Of a stretch of DNA of 15,928 nt, positions 6,731 through 15,618 are shown piece after piece. The position numbers and the translations under genes are program-made. Source of the DNA: Geothermovivens sp964644845 (GTDB lineage Bacteria; Zhuqueibacterota; Zhuqueibacteria; Oleimicrobiales; Geothermoviventaceae); NCBI GenBank assembly GCA_964644845.1, contig CAZXXS010000073.1, positions 1 to 15,928 on the forward strand. Reading direction: 5' to 3'. The notes under the pieces are model-generated. The model ran no database searches and was not told where the DNA came from. It saw nothing but the letters and a program-made list of their open reading frames with translations. Numbering within the stretch: position 1 is the stretch's first letter; each line of letters starts with the position of its first letter.

Positions 6731-8206
6731 ATGTCGGACGTCCACCCCGAGCAGAAACAAGAGTTCCTGGATATTCCTTTCGTGGACCGGCACCAGGTAG
6801 AAGTGCTGCTGGAAAAGGCATCCCGGGATCCCGACGAACAGCTGAAGACCCATTTCATCCGTAACGTTTTTGCCAATCTGGAAGGTATTCTGGAAGCCCT
6901 GACAGACGAAGAAGCGCCCTTGAAAGAGCGCTTAGCTCGTCTCTTGCAGGCCGCTCAGGCCGTGCAGGACCTGGCCATGATTCACGGGTACGACGGCATT
7001 GAAACCATCGCCCACAACATGGTTCAGGCTGTGGCGGCTGTAGATCCTCGGGCACACGAGACCCTGCCTGAGCTGCTTGCTCTAAAGGTCAAGATGGCGG
7101 TAGAGGCCATTCAAAAGGTGCTGTCGCTAAGCGATGAGCTGAACGAACGCATGATCGTGGACAGCACGACAAGTCAGATCTCCGAGTTGGAGCAGTACGC
7201 CACTGCGTCCGAAACCGCTGACGAGCCCCCGTCTGAAGAAGTGCCTTCCGCAGCCCCCGAAGATGTCGCCAAGGAGGAAACGGTTCCTACTTCTTCGCAG
7301 GAACCGCTCACCCAGGAACAGTCTGCGGTGAAAGAGGAACCTCAGCAGCCGGGCGATCGGATGCCTGAAATACCTGGCGACGAGAGCAGCACTTCGTCCT
7401 GGCCCCTTGCGGATTCGCTGACGACTCTGCTCGACGACGAAGACGAATCCGCTGAAGAGTCCTTTGGTCTCGAAACGCTTCCCGCGGAAGACGTGGAAAC
7501 CTCGGCCGGGGAGAGCAGCGTTGAGGACGAAAGTGAAGACGTCGTTTTCGACATCAAAGAGGCGAACACACTCATCGCCCTGATGAGCGAGGCTGACCAG
7601 GCTCCCGAAGAAGCCACGCCGGAACCGTCGCCGTCCGAGGAACCGTCTGTCCAAGAACCGGAACCGGGTCACGACGGTGCCGCCACACACGACGTACCGA
7701 CCAGTTCCGTGCCGCCCAGCGCGGTGGAGGATCTTTTCGCTGACGTGTTGCGCGACGAAGCACGCGAAGCTCTCGCGCAGCTGAATCAGCTGCTCAACAC
7801 CAAAGGTAAAGTCAAGGACGAGATCCTCGAGAACGTCCACTTTGTGCTGGAGAGCCTGCGCGAAACGGCTGAAAAGCTGCACTACCAGGACATCGCAAAC
7901 TGTGCAGCTGAGCTCCTGACTCTCAGCAGTGACCGCGTCCAGGCAGGTTCACCGCTGGATGAAAAAACGCGCGAACTGTTTACCCAGGCGGCCAAAGCAC
8001 TCAAAGAATTCGTGGAAGGTTCGCCGTCGGCCAACACTCGCATCGGACTTGTGGTGGAACGCCTGCGTGGCGAGCGTACACCGGAAACGGAGGAAGACCC
8101 GCTCGACGACGCCATCATCATGGAGCTACAAAAAAAGCTCACCACTCACGAGAAAGAAAAATCCGGAGGCCTAAAAGGCAAACTCAGGAAGATCTTCGGC
8201 AAGTAA
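6731..8206 (+). CDS. Acidic protein with two degenerate Hpt-like domains and a basic amphipathic C-terminus
   Basis: No named family recognised. The 491 residues show an N-terminal helical Hpt-like domain (about 40-135, AAQAVQDLAMIHG at 74-86), an acidic Pro/Ser/Glu linker (about 150-330), a second Hpt-like domain (about 332-430, LESLRETAEKLH at 373-384) and a C-terminal tail GGLKGKLRKIFGK (479-491). By the Hpt spacing, Q76 and E374 stand where the phospho-His should be, so both look inactive. The tail is basic with L481, L485, I488 and F489 on one helical face, as in membrane-targeting helices of FtsA and MinD. No signal peptide. The N-terminal domain shares DLAMIHG with the protein at 2577, so the two are probably paralogs flanking ftsZ. 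ATG at 6731 with GAGGT at 6717-6721; 216 bases separate it from ftsZ. It may anchor the FtsZ-like protein to the membrane (inference). Confidence 0.88.
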   Translation: MSDVHPEQKQEFLDIPFVDRHQVEVLLEKASRDPDEQLKTHFIRNVFANLEGILEALTDEEAPLKERLARLLQAAQAVQDLAMIHGYDGIETIAHNMVQAVAAVDPRAHETLPELLALKVKMAVEAIQKVLSLSDELNERMIVDSTTSQISELEQYATASETADEPPSEEVPSAAPEDVAKEETVPTSSQEPLTQEQSAVKEEPQQPGDRMPEIPGDESSTSSWPLADSLTTLLDDEDESAEESFGLETLPAEDVETSAGESSVEDESEDVVFDIKEANTLIALMSEADQAPEEATPEPSPSEEPSVQEPEPGHDGAATHDVPTSSVPPSAVEDLFADVLRDEAREALAQLNQLLNTKGKVKDEILENVHFVLESLRETAEKLHYQDIANCAAELLTLSSDRVQAGSPLDEKTRELFTQAAKALKEFVEGSPSANTRIGLVVERLRGERTPETEEDPLDDAIIMELQKKLTTHEKEKSGGLKGKLRKIFGK

Positions 8207-8425
8207 GACCGTCGAGGGTTCCGGTGAGCGGCAGACGGGAACAGGAAATGGACCAGCGGTGGCGAGCACCTCGCAGTTGGCCGTTTGCGACGAACGGAGA
8301 GCGCTCGATCAACACACGGGAGGGGAACCCCCATTAAACGGATTGAAAAGAAAGCTTCTGCTGGACTCAAAGAGCCACCGACTAACACAACTGACAGGTC
8401 GGCGAGAACAGCAAGATCATTTCAT

Positions 8426-8454
8426 TTGCGTTGCTTTCTACATTGTTGTAATTT
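8426..8454 (+). promoter_or_regulatory. Weak sigma70-like promoter candidate for glgP
   Basis: TTGCGT (8426-8431) and TAATTT (8449-8454) are 17 bases apart in the most AT-rich part of the gap. The -35 sequence and spacing equal those of the much better rpsT promoter, but the -10 box matches only three of six consensus positions. If used, the glgP leader would be nearly 400 bases long. Confidence 0.25.
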
Positions 8455-8819
8455 GGCGTACGAGTCAGGGCCGTGCACAGTAAGAACCTGAGTGAGTGTG
8501 CGACGCATTTGCGTCCTCTTATGGGCACGCTGTCTTGCGTCAAACGAACGGGGATTTTTCCGCCTGCTGAACATGTCGAAATGCACCCTTTGCTCTGTTC
8601 GAGCGAACGGGCCGTGATCGGCGAAGCGTGCAAGGCGTACTTCCTGGCCCGTGTCGACGTCACCACGAGCCGGAAGGGCCAGACGCCGTGGATGCGCTCC
8701 AGAGCAGCAAAGCCAAAGCGGTCGGTGTGCCCCGTAAGGCTGTCGGGCAGCGATCTCACGCCCTTGCGACCCGGGTTACACTCTCTCCCTCGCCCCACGG
8801 CGGGGTGCATCGCCGACAA

Positions 8820-8851
8820 ACGTGAAGTTCGCACGTCAACAGGAGGTTGAC
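8820..8851 (+). promoter_or_regulatory. Two overlapping hairpins at the glgP ribosome binding site
   Basis: GTCAAC (8835-8840) and GTTGAC (8846-8851) are perfect complements that leave AGGAG (8841-8845) as the loop, directly before the ATG at 8852. A second stem, ACGTG (8820-8824) with CACGT (8832-8836), overlaps the first by two bases, so the two cannot fully form together. This geometry would suit translational control by RNA folding, a bound protein or temperature. It is a reading of the sequence only. Confidence 0.4.
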
Positions 8852-11398
8852 ATGAAGGTTCGCCAGTTCCACGTAGTTCCTCGGCTTCCCCAGCTACTTC
8901 GTCCCCTCGAGATCCTGGCAAAAAACCTCTGGTTCTCTTGGAACTGGGAGGCAGTTCGTCTCTTTCTCCGGCTTGACCCCATCACTTGGGAAAAAGCCTA
9001 CCAAAACCCGGTGGCCATGCTCGGCATGTTGCCGCCAGAAACCTTCGAGGAAGCCGCAAACGACGACAGCTTTGTGGCTGAGCTTGAACGCGTGTACGAA
9101 AACTTCAGCAAGTACCTTTCCGCACCAACCTGGTTTCAGGAGGCCTTTCCCGACGACCAGAAACTCCAGGTCGCGTACTTCTCGATGGAGTACGGTCTCG
9201 ACGAAGGCCTGCCGATCTACTCAGGCGGACTGGGCATTCTTTCAGGCGATCACCTTAAGTCCTCCAGCGACCTGGGGATTCCTCTTGTCGGTGTTGGCCT
9301 GCTTTACCAAAAGGGCTACCTCCGTCAGGTGCTCAACCTCGACGGCTGGCAACAGGAAGTTTACCCGGACAACGACTGGTACAGCATGCCCGTCACGCTC
9401 GAGCGGGATGCAGCCGGGAATCCGGTGAAGGTTTTTGTGGATTTGCTCGGCCAACCTGTGTACGCCCAGGTGTGGCGTGTCCAGGTAGGACGAACTCCCC
9501 TCTACCTCCTGGACACCAACCTTCCGGAGAATCCGCCGGAGCACCGGCACATTACCGATCAGCTCTACGGTGGCGACCGGGACATGCGCATTCGGCAAGA
9601 AATCGTGCTCGGTGTGGGCGGTGTACGGGCACTGGCGGCGCTCGGCCTTCGCCCTACTGTCTACCACATGAACGAGGGACACTCGGCTTTCCTGGCTTTG
9701 GAGCGTATTCGCAATCTGGTCACGCGCTACGGGTTCAGCTACAAAGAGGCGCGCGAGCTCGTGTGGGCCACGAACGTGTTTACCACGCACACGCCCGTGC
9801 CGGCGGGCAACGAGCACTTCGATCCCGACCTCGTCCGCAAGTATCTGGAACCGATGGCGCGGGAAATCGGCCTCTCGTGGGAAGAATTCCTGGCGCTCGG
9901 GCAGGAAATTCCCGGGAGTTCACCCACGTACTGCATGACGGTTCTGGCACTGCGCCTTTCGGCGTTTTGCAACGGGGTCAGCAAATTGCACGGGCAGGTT
10001 TCGCGCAACATGTGGAAGAACATCTGGCCTGGCCTGCCGGAGCCGGAGATCCCGATTGGCAGCATCACGAACGGCATTCACACTCGCTCGTGGATCAGCC
10101 ACGACCTGGCAAACCTGTTCGACCGCTACCTGGGGCCCAAATTTGTGGAGGAACCGGCGGACCAGCGGATTTGGGAGCGTGTGGACCTGATCCCGGACGG
10201 CGAGCTGTGGCGCACGCACGAAATTCGCAAGGAACGGCTCATCGGTTTCGTAAGGCGGCGCCTGCGCGATTACTTCAGACGCCAGGGGGCCAGCCTCCGT
10301 GCCATCCAGGAAGCAGAAGAGGTGCTGAATCCGGAGGTCCTCACAATCGGCTTTGCGCGCCGCTTTGCAGCCTACAAGCGAGCGGATCTGATCTTCAAAG
10401 ACCCGGAGCGGCTGATCAAGATTCTGACCGATCCGGACCGCCCCGCACAGATTATTTTTGCGGGCAAAGCCCACCCCCAGGACACTCAGGGTAAGGAAAT
10501 CATTCGGAAGATCATCCGTTACGCGCGCGACCCCAGGCTACGCAATCACGTCGTCTTCGTGGAAGACTACGACATCGCTGTGGCACGCTACCTGGTGCAA
10601 GGTGTGGACGTGTGGCTGAATAATCCCCGCCGACCGTTGGAGGCTTCAGGGACAAGCGGCATGAAAGCAGCCGCAAACGGCGCCCTGAACGTCAGCGTTC
10701 TGGACGGCTGGTGGGACGAAGCTTACCGGCCAGAAGTGGGCTGGGCCATCGGGTCGGGCGAGGTGTACGACAATCCCGAAGAACAGGACTACGTGGAAAG
10801 TCAGCTGCTTTACAACCTGCTCGAGAATGAAATCATTCCGCTTTACTACGAGCGCGACAAAAGCGACCTGCCGCGCGGCTGGATCAAAATGATGAAAGCA
10901 TCGATCAAGAGCCTGGCGGGATACTTCAACACACACCGCATGGTTCGCGAGTACACAGAACGTTTCTACCTCGACGCCCACAGGACCGGAGAAAAGTTGT
11001 CTCAGGACAACGGTGCCCCCGCCAAGCAGCTTGCCACCTGGCGTGACAAAGTGGCCGCGGCATGGCCACAGGTACGAATTCAGGCCGACGGGGAGGTCCC
11101 GGAAGAAATTCACACCGGCGATGGGTTCCCCGTCAAGGCGTACGTCACTCTGGGCAATCTCACTCCCGACGATCTCACCGTGCAGGTCGTCATCGGTCCG
11201 CTGGACTCTGACTTCAACATCGTCGAACCACACACGCAGGACATGGAGTTCGTGGAACAGAAAGACGGCACAGCCACTTACGCAACCGAGGTGCAGTGCA
11301 CACACAGCGGACGTGTAGGTTATGCCGTTCGTGTGCTGCCGCACCACGACAATTTGGTGCATCCGTACACCCCACCGCTGGTAACCTGGGAACAGTGA
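8852..11398 (+). CDS. glgP: Alpha-glucan (glycogen/maltodextrin) phosphorylase, GT35
   Basis: An 848-residue PLP-dependent phosphorylase that releases glucose-1-phosphate from the non-reducing ends of alpha-1,4-glucans in the cytoplasm. The N-terminal 110 or so residues form the DUF3417 region (WFSWNWEAVRLF) typical of the shorter, unregulated phosphorylase type. The catalytic part includes YSGGLGILSGDHLKS, HMNEGHSAF, KRADLIFKDPERL and the PLP-binding lysine K605 in SGTSGMKAAANG. A C-terminal beta-rich segment (about 750-848) completes the usual architecture. ATG at 8852 is chosen over an in-frame GTG at 8822 because AGGAGG (8841-8846) lies 5 bases ahead and family members begin with MKVRxF-like sequence. 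It stands alone: no glycogen synthase, branching or debranching gene is in the window. An intrinsic terminator follows 22 bases after the stop. Substrate preference between glycogen and maltodextrin is not decided. Confidence 0.96.
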   Translation: MKVRQFHVVPRLPQLLRPLEILAKNLWFSWNWEAVRLFLRLDPITWEKAYQNPVAMLGMLPPETFEEAANDDSFVAELERVYENFSKYLSAPTWFQEAFPDDQKLQVAYFSMEYGLDEGLPIYSGGLGILSGDHLKSSSDLGIPLVGVGLLYQKGYLRQVLNLDGWQQEVYPDNDWYSMPVTLERDAAGNPVKVFVDLLGQPVYAQVWRVQVGRTPLYLLDTNLPENPPEHRHITDQLYGGDRDMRIRQEIVLGVGGVRALAALGLRPTVYHMNEGHSAFLALERIRNLVTRYGFSYKEARELVWATNVFTTHTPVPAGNEHFDPDLVRKYLEPMAREIGLSWEEFLALGQEIPGSSPTYCMTVLALRLSAFCNGVSKLHGQVSRNMWKNIWPGLPEPEIPIGSITNGIHTRSWISHDLANLFDRYLGPKFVEEPADQRIWERVDLIPDGELWRTHEIRKERLIGFVRRRLRDYFRRQGASLRAIQEAEEVLNPEVLTIGFARRFAAYKRADLIFKDPERLIKILTDPDRPAQIIFAGKAHPQDTQGKEIIRKIIRYARDPRLRNHVVFVEDYDIAVARYLVQGVDVWLNNPRRPLEASGTSGMKAAANGALNVSVLDGWWDEAYRPEVGWAIGSGEVYDNPEEQDYVESQLLYNLLENEIIPLYYERDKSDLPRGWIKMMKASIKSLAGYFNTHRMVREYTERFYLDAHRTGEKLSQDNGAPAKQLATWRDKVAAAWPQVRIQADGEVPEEIHTGDGFPVKAYVTLGNLTPDDLTVQVVIGPLDSDFNIVEPHTQDMEFVEQKDGTATYATEVQCTHSGRVGYAVRVLPHHDNLVHPYTPPLVTWEQ

Positions 11399-11420
11399 AC
11401 ACGCGTGAGTTGACCTGACA

Positions 11421-11450
11421 GGCGCGGGCCTTGGCTCGCGCCTTTTCTTT
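11421..11450 (+). terminator. Intrinsic terminator of glgP
   Basis: GGCGCGGGCC (11421-11430) pairs with GGCTCGCGCC (11433-11442), one G-U pair included, and runs into TTTTCTTT. It lies 22 bases after the glgP stop codon. Confidence 0.85.
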
Positions 11451-11768
11451 TTCTCTGCACGCAAGCGCCAAAACATCACCGGGTGAGGCGGAGGGGCCGG
11501 CCCACCCTTTGCAGCCACCAACCGACGCTGGCTTGCGGACGGCCTTCTGAAATTCTCTCGCCTCGGACCTTCGCAACACGTCCTCCTGATCCGCAATTTT
11601 CCAACCCACAAGGCCAAAACAAAATCGCACGGATCGGGCACGCCGCTTTGAGGCGTACGCGAGTTGCCCAGGAAAATGGAGCAACCTTCGGTACAAAACC
11701 GTTGATTCTTTTCGACAAATTGCCTATGTTCGAGCCACAGAAATCGGACGAAGGTGGGAGTGAAACTC
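11451..11768 (+). other. Intergenic region between glgP and hutH
   Basis: No gene is supported. The open frame at 11483-11794 runs into hutH in another phase and has no family signature. The only features I can support are the hutH promoter at 11702-11730 and the ribosome binding site close to 11757. Confidence 0.6.
11702..11730 (+). promoter_or_regulatory. Sigma70-like promoter of hutH-guaB
   Basis: TTGATT (11702-11707) and TATGTT (11725-11730) are separated by exactly 17 bases. Each box matches four of six consensus positions. Transcription would start near 11737, about 30 bases before the hutH ATG, leaving a short leader with no room for an attenuator. Confidence 0.65.
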
Positions 11769-13295
11769 ATGCCCGAACTTGCTCTCGACGGTGAGAGCCT
11801 TACGTTAGAGCACCTCCAAGAAGCTGTTACCACCCCTGTTGATGTCACCCTCACTCCAACTGCGCTTGAGAAAATCCAGAAGTCACGCCAGGTTGTCGAG
11901 GAAAAGATCCGCACTGGGGAAATCGTTTACGGCGTAAACACCGGTTTTGGGAAACTGGCCCAGGTCGTGATCGACGCCAAAGACACCACTGCGTTGCAAA
12001 TCAACCTGGTGCACAGCCACGCCGCGGGTGTTGGGCCCCCTCTTCCCCGCGAAGTGGTACGGGCGGCGCTGATCCTCAAGGCAAACACACTCGCCAAAGG
12101 CTTTTCCGGTGTGCGACCGGCTGTTGTTGAAGGGCTTCTGGACCTCTACCGACGAGATGTTACGCCGGTCGTGCCGGCTCAGGGCTCCGTTGGGGCTTCG
12201 GGAGATCTTGCACCTCTGGCACATCTGGTGCTCGTGCTACTCGGCGAAGGGCAGGCTGAGTACAACGGCAAGGTTCTGCCGGGCAACGTCGCTTTGCGCC
12301 GAGCCGGTCTGAAGCCGCTGCAACTTGCTGCTAAAGAGGGGTTAGCCCTTCTCAACGGCACTCAGATCACGACGGCACTGGCAGCCCTGGCCCTGCTGCG
12401 GGCCGAGAATCTCGTGGCTAATGCCGATCTGGCAGCAGCCATGAGCCTGGAAGGGCTTTTAGGCACTCCGGTGGCTTTCGACCCGCGCATCCAGGAAGCG
12501 CGTGGGTTTCGTGGACAGCTGCAAACGGCCCTCAATGTCCAAAGGCTGGTGGCAGAAAGCGAGATCGTTGCCTCTCACAAGGACTGCGGCAAGGTGCAGG
12601 ATGCGTACAGCCTTCGCTGCGTTCCACAGGTACACGGAACCGTACGCGAGGCTCTCCGCCACGTTCGCGAGGTGCTCAGCACCGAAATCAACGCCGCGAC
12701 GGACAACCCTCTCGTGTTCACAGACGGTGACGAGATCCTCTCCGGTGGCAACTTCCATGCGCAACCTGTGGCTGCAGTGGCGGACTACCTGGCGATCGTT
12801 GTCTCGCAGCTCGCCAGCATGTCGGAACGCCGCATCCAGGACCTCATGGATCCCGTCGTCAGCCAGCTTCCCGCATTTTTGGCTCCACACGGAGGCCTCC
12901 ACTCGGGCTTCATGATCGCACAGGTAACAGCGGCCAGCCTTGTCTCGGAGAACAAAACGCTGGCTCACCCCGCTTCGGTGGACTCCATCCCCACATCAGC
13001 CAACCAGGAGGATTTCGTGTCCATGGGCACCTGGGCGGCCAGAAAAGCGTGGAGCGTGGTGGAAAACGCGGAAAGGGTGATCGCCATCGAACTGCTGGCT
13101 GCTGCCCAGGCCTTCGACCTGCGCAAGCCCCTGAAACCCGGCGCGGGAACCGGCGTGGCTTACCAGAAGATCCGTGAAGTGGTGAGCTTCATGCCGGAGG
13201 ACCGCACTCTGCATCCGGACATCGAGCGAGCCGCGCGACTCGTACGAAGCGGCGAACTAATCAACGCCGTACGCAAGGCCGTGGAAATCGATTGA
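11769..13295 (+). CDS. hutH: Histidine ammonia-lyase
   Basis: A 508-residue MIO enzyme that converts L-histidine to trans-urocanate and ammonia, the first step of histidine breakdown, acting as a cytoplasmic homotetramer. The MIO cofactor triad Ala-Ser-Gly is at 143-145 in GSVGASGDLAPLAH, close to the classical 142-144. YGVNTGFGKL, LVHSHAAGVG, NGTQITTALAAL, DAYSLRCVPQVHG and SANQEDFVSMG are all present; Glu in the last motif favours histidine over phenylalanine ammonia-lyase, which has Gln. Start is uncertain within a few codons: ATG 11769 has GGAG at 11757-11760, but in-frame GTG codons at 11760 and 11754 are possible. It has its own promoter, and guaB follows after 30 bases, so the two are probably co-transcribed. 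No hutU, hutI or hutG is here. A different aromatic or histidine-derived product pathway is possible. Confidence 0.93.
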   Translation: MPELALDGESLTLEHLQEAVTTPVDVTLTPTALEKIQKSRQVVEEKIRTGEIVYGVNTGFGKLAQVVIDAKDTTALQINLVHSHAAGVGPPLPREVVRAALILKANTLAKGFSGVRPAVVEGLLDLYRRDVTPVVPAQGSVGASGDLAPLAHLVLVLLGEGQAEYNGKVLPGNVALRRAGLKPLQLAAKEGLALLNGTQITTALAALALLRAENLVANADLAAAMSLEGLLGTPVAFDPRIQEARGFRGQLQTALNVQRLVAESEIVASHKDCGKVQDAYSLRCVPQVHGTVREALRHVREVLSTEINAATDNPLVFTDGDEILSGGNFHAQPVAAVADYLAIVVSQLASMSERRIQDLMDPVVSQLPAFLAPHGGLHSGFMIAQVTAASLVSENKTLAHPASVDSIPTSANQEDFVSMGTWAARKAWSVVENAERVIAIELLAAAQAFDLRKPLKPGAGTGVAYQKIREVVSFMPEDRTLHPDIERAARLVRSGELINAVRKAVEID

Positions 13296-13325
13296 GATCT
13301 GAAAGAGCTGAACCCGAGGTTTTCC

Positions 13326-14801
<1,476 letters not shown>

Positions 14802-14830
14802 GCAGCCTCGCGAAGTCACAGCAAGAGAAA

Positions 14831-14860
14831 GCCGCACCTTGCATCGGGTGCGGCTTTTTT
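14831..14860 (+). terminator. Intrinsic terminator of hutH-guaB
   Basis: GCCGCACC (14831-14838) pairs perfectly with GGTGCGGC (14847-14854) and is followed by six T. It lies 29 bases after the guaB stop codon. Confidence 0.95.
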
Positions 14861-14930
14861 GCAAGCAGTCCTGTGCTCCCACTTCAGATGGGCGTCTCGG
14901 CGCGACCGAATCCGCGAACCAAACCGGCCC

Positions 14931-15002
14931 AAAAAGAGAAACCGGGTACGACAAACCTACCGGGATTAGGGGGGTTACCGGCTTGGTCGTCGACCCGGTT
15001 TC
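14931..15002 (-). terminator. Terminator of rpsT with a long, branched loop
   Basis: Read on the - strand, GAAACCGGGT (15002-14993) pairs perfectly with ACCCGGTTTC (14947-14938), then TCTTTTT follows. A further five pairs, ACGAC with GTCGT, extend the stem after a 2-base bulge. The remaining 30 or so bases of loop can fold a small CCTA/TAGG hairpin. It starts 24 bases past the rpsT stop codon and faces the guaB terminator. Confidence 0.8.
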
Positions 15003-15026
15003 AACTCCACGCCCTTACGGGCCAAT

Positions 15027-15287
15027 CTACGAAGCGAACGTGCGGTTGACGTAGCGTGTCAGCCGAGCCTTCTTGTTCGCTGCTGTGTTCCTGTGAATGA
15101 TGCCCTTCGACACCAGCTTGTCGATCACAGAGGTGGCTTTCCGGAGCGCCTGTTCAGCCGCTTCACGATCGTTGGCCAGACGTACCTTCTTGATGTACGT
15201 CTTCATCATGGACTTGTAATGCTTATTCCGAAGCCGACGTTTCTGCGCTTGCCGGATTCTCTTTTTGGCCGAAGCTGTGTGAGCCAT
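15027..15287 (-). CDS. rpsT: 30S ribosomal protein S20
   Basis: An 86-residue basic, helical protein that binds 16S rRNA early in 30S assembly. The N-terminus MAHTASAKKRIRQAQKRR and the C-terminal KGIIHRNTAANKKARL segment are typical of S20, and the length is normal. The open frame continues upstream to 15524, but the start at 15287 is right because S20 begins with MA(N/H)xxSAKKR and AGGAAAGG lies just upstream on the - strand. It is a single-gene unit with its own promoter (15339-15367) and terminator, convergent with guaB. No autoregulatory element was identified in the short leader. Confidence 0.97.
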   Translation of the reverse strand: MAHTASAKKRIRQAQKRRLRNKHYKSMMKTYIKKVRLANDREAAEQALRKATSVIDKLVSKGIIHRNTAANKKARLTRYVNRTFAS

Positions 15288-15338
15288 TCCTTCCTTTCCT
15301 AAACTCGAGCTGCTGATCTTTGTCCGAACGCGGTCGCT

Positions 15339-15367
15339 AATATATGAAACGAGCGGTCCAAACGCAA
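15339..15367 (-). promoter_or_regulatory. Sigma70-like promoter of rpsT
   Basis: On the - strand TTGCGT (15367-15362) and TATATT (15344-15339) are spaced by exactly 17 bases. The -10 box matches five of six consensus positions. The predicted leader of rpsT mRNA is about 45 bases. Confidence 0.75.
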
Positions 15368-15618
15368 GCGAAATTTGAGGGTTCCGGGCGGGATTTTCGC
15401 CCGTCCTCCTGTGCGGCTTTGGCCCCAGAACGCCGTACCTGCACCGCTTCAAAAGCACGTTCACAAACGCACACCTCCTCGCCAATCCGCCACCAACGAA
15501 GCATTTCCACAACCTGCCACACATCCAACGAACCCAGATGCTCCACCGGGTCGGTTAGAGGCAAACACCCCCCAGTCGGACTGCACCCCGAGTTCCTCAG
15601 CAGCCTGTCGTTCTCCCA
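15368..15618 (-). other. Intergenic region between the secreted-protein gene and rpsT
   Basis: No gene is supported; the open frames here on both strands lack any family signature. I found no clear T-tract terminator for the gene ending at 15619, so some read-through into rpsT is possible. Confidence 0.5.

Larger units (their letters stand above)
8207..8851 (+). other. 645-base intergenic stretch upstream of glgP
   Basis: No gene is convincing here. Open frames at 8473-8850 (+) and 8382-8921 (-) have no recognisable family, and the latter overlaps the glgP start. There is no tRNA or CRISPR pattern. The segment around 8415-8460 is noticeably AT-rich and carries a weak promoter candidate. A palindrome GACGCATTTGCGTC sits at 8502-8515, a CCCC/GGGG hairpin at about 8793-8805, and paired elements surround the glgP ribosome binding site. 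A long 5' untranslated region or a small RNA is possible. No clear terminator for the gene ending at 8206 was found. Confidence 0.5.

Noticed and set aside
8393..8418. String resembling the conserved loop of small SRP RNA
   Set aside because: The CAGGTC-like part is followed by a poor match to GGAAGGAAGCAGC and no long flanking stem is seen.
8473..8850. 125-residue open frame on the + strand before glgP
   Set aside because: Composition is unlike the neighbouring proteins, no Shine-Dalgarno sequence and no recognisable domain; it ends inside the glgP ribosome binding site.
8382..8921. 179-residue open frame on the - strand in the gap before glgP
   Set aside because: No recognised family, no good ribosome binding site, and it overlaps the real start of glgP. 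Kept as non-coding.
10646..11914. 422-residue open frame on the - strand
   Set aside because: Opposite the end of glgP, its terminator and the start of hutH; crosses a clear terminator and promoter, so it is not a gene.
15288..15524. N-terminal extension of rpsT
   Set aside because: The open frame crosses the rpsT promoter and S20 proteins start at the MAHTASAKKR motif.
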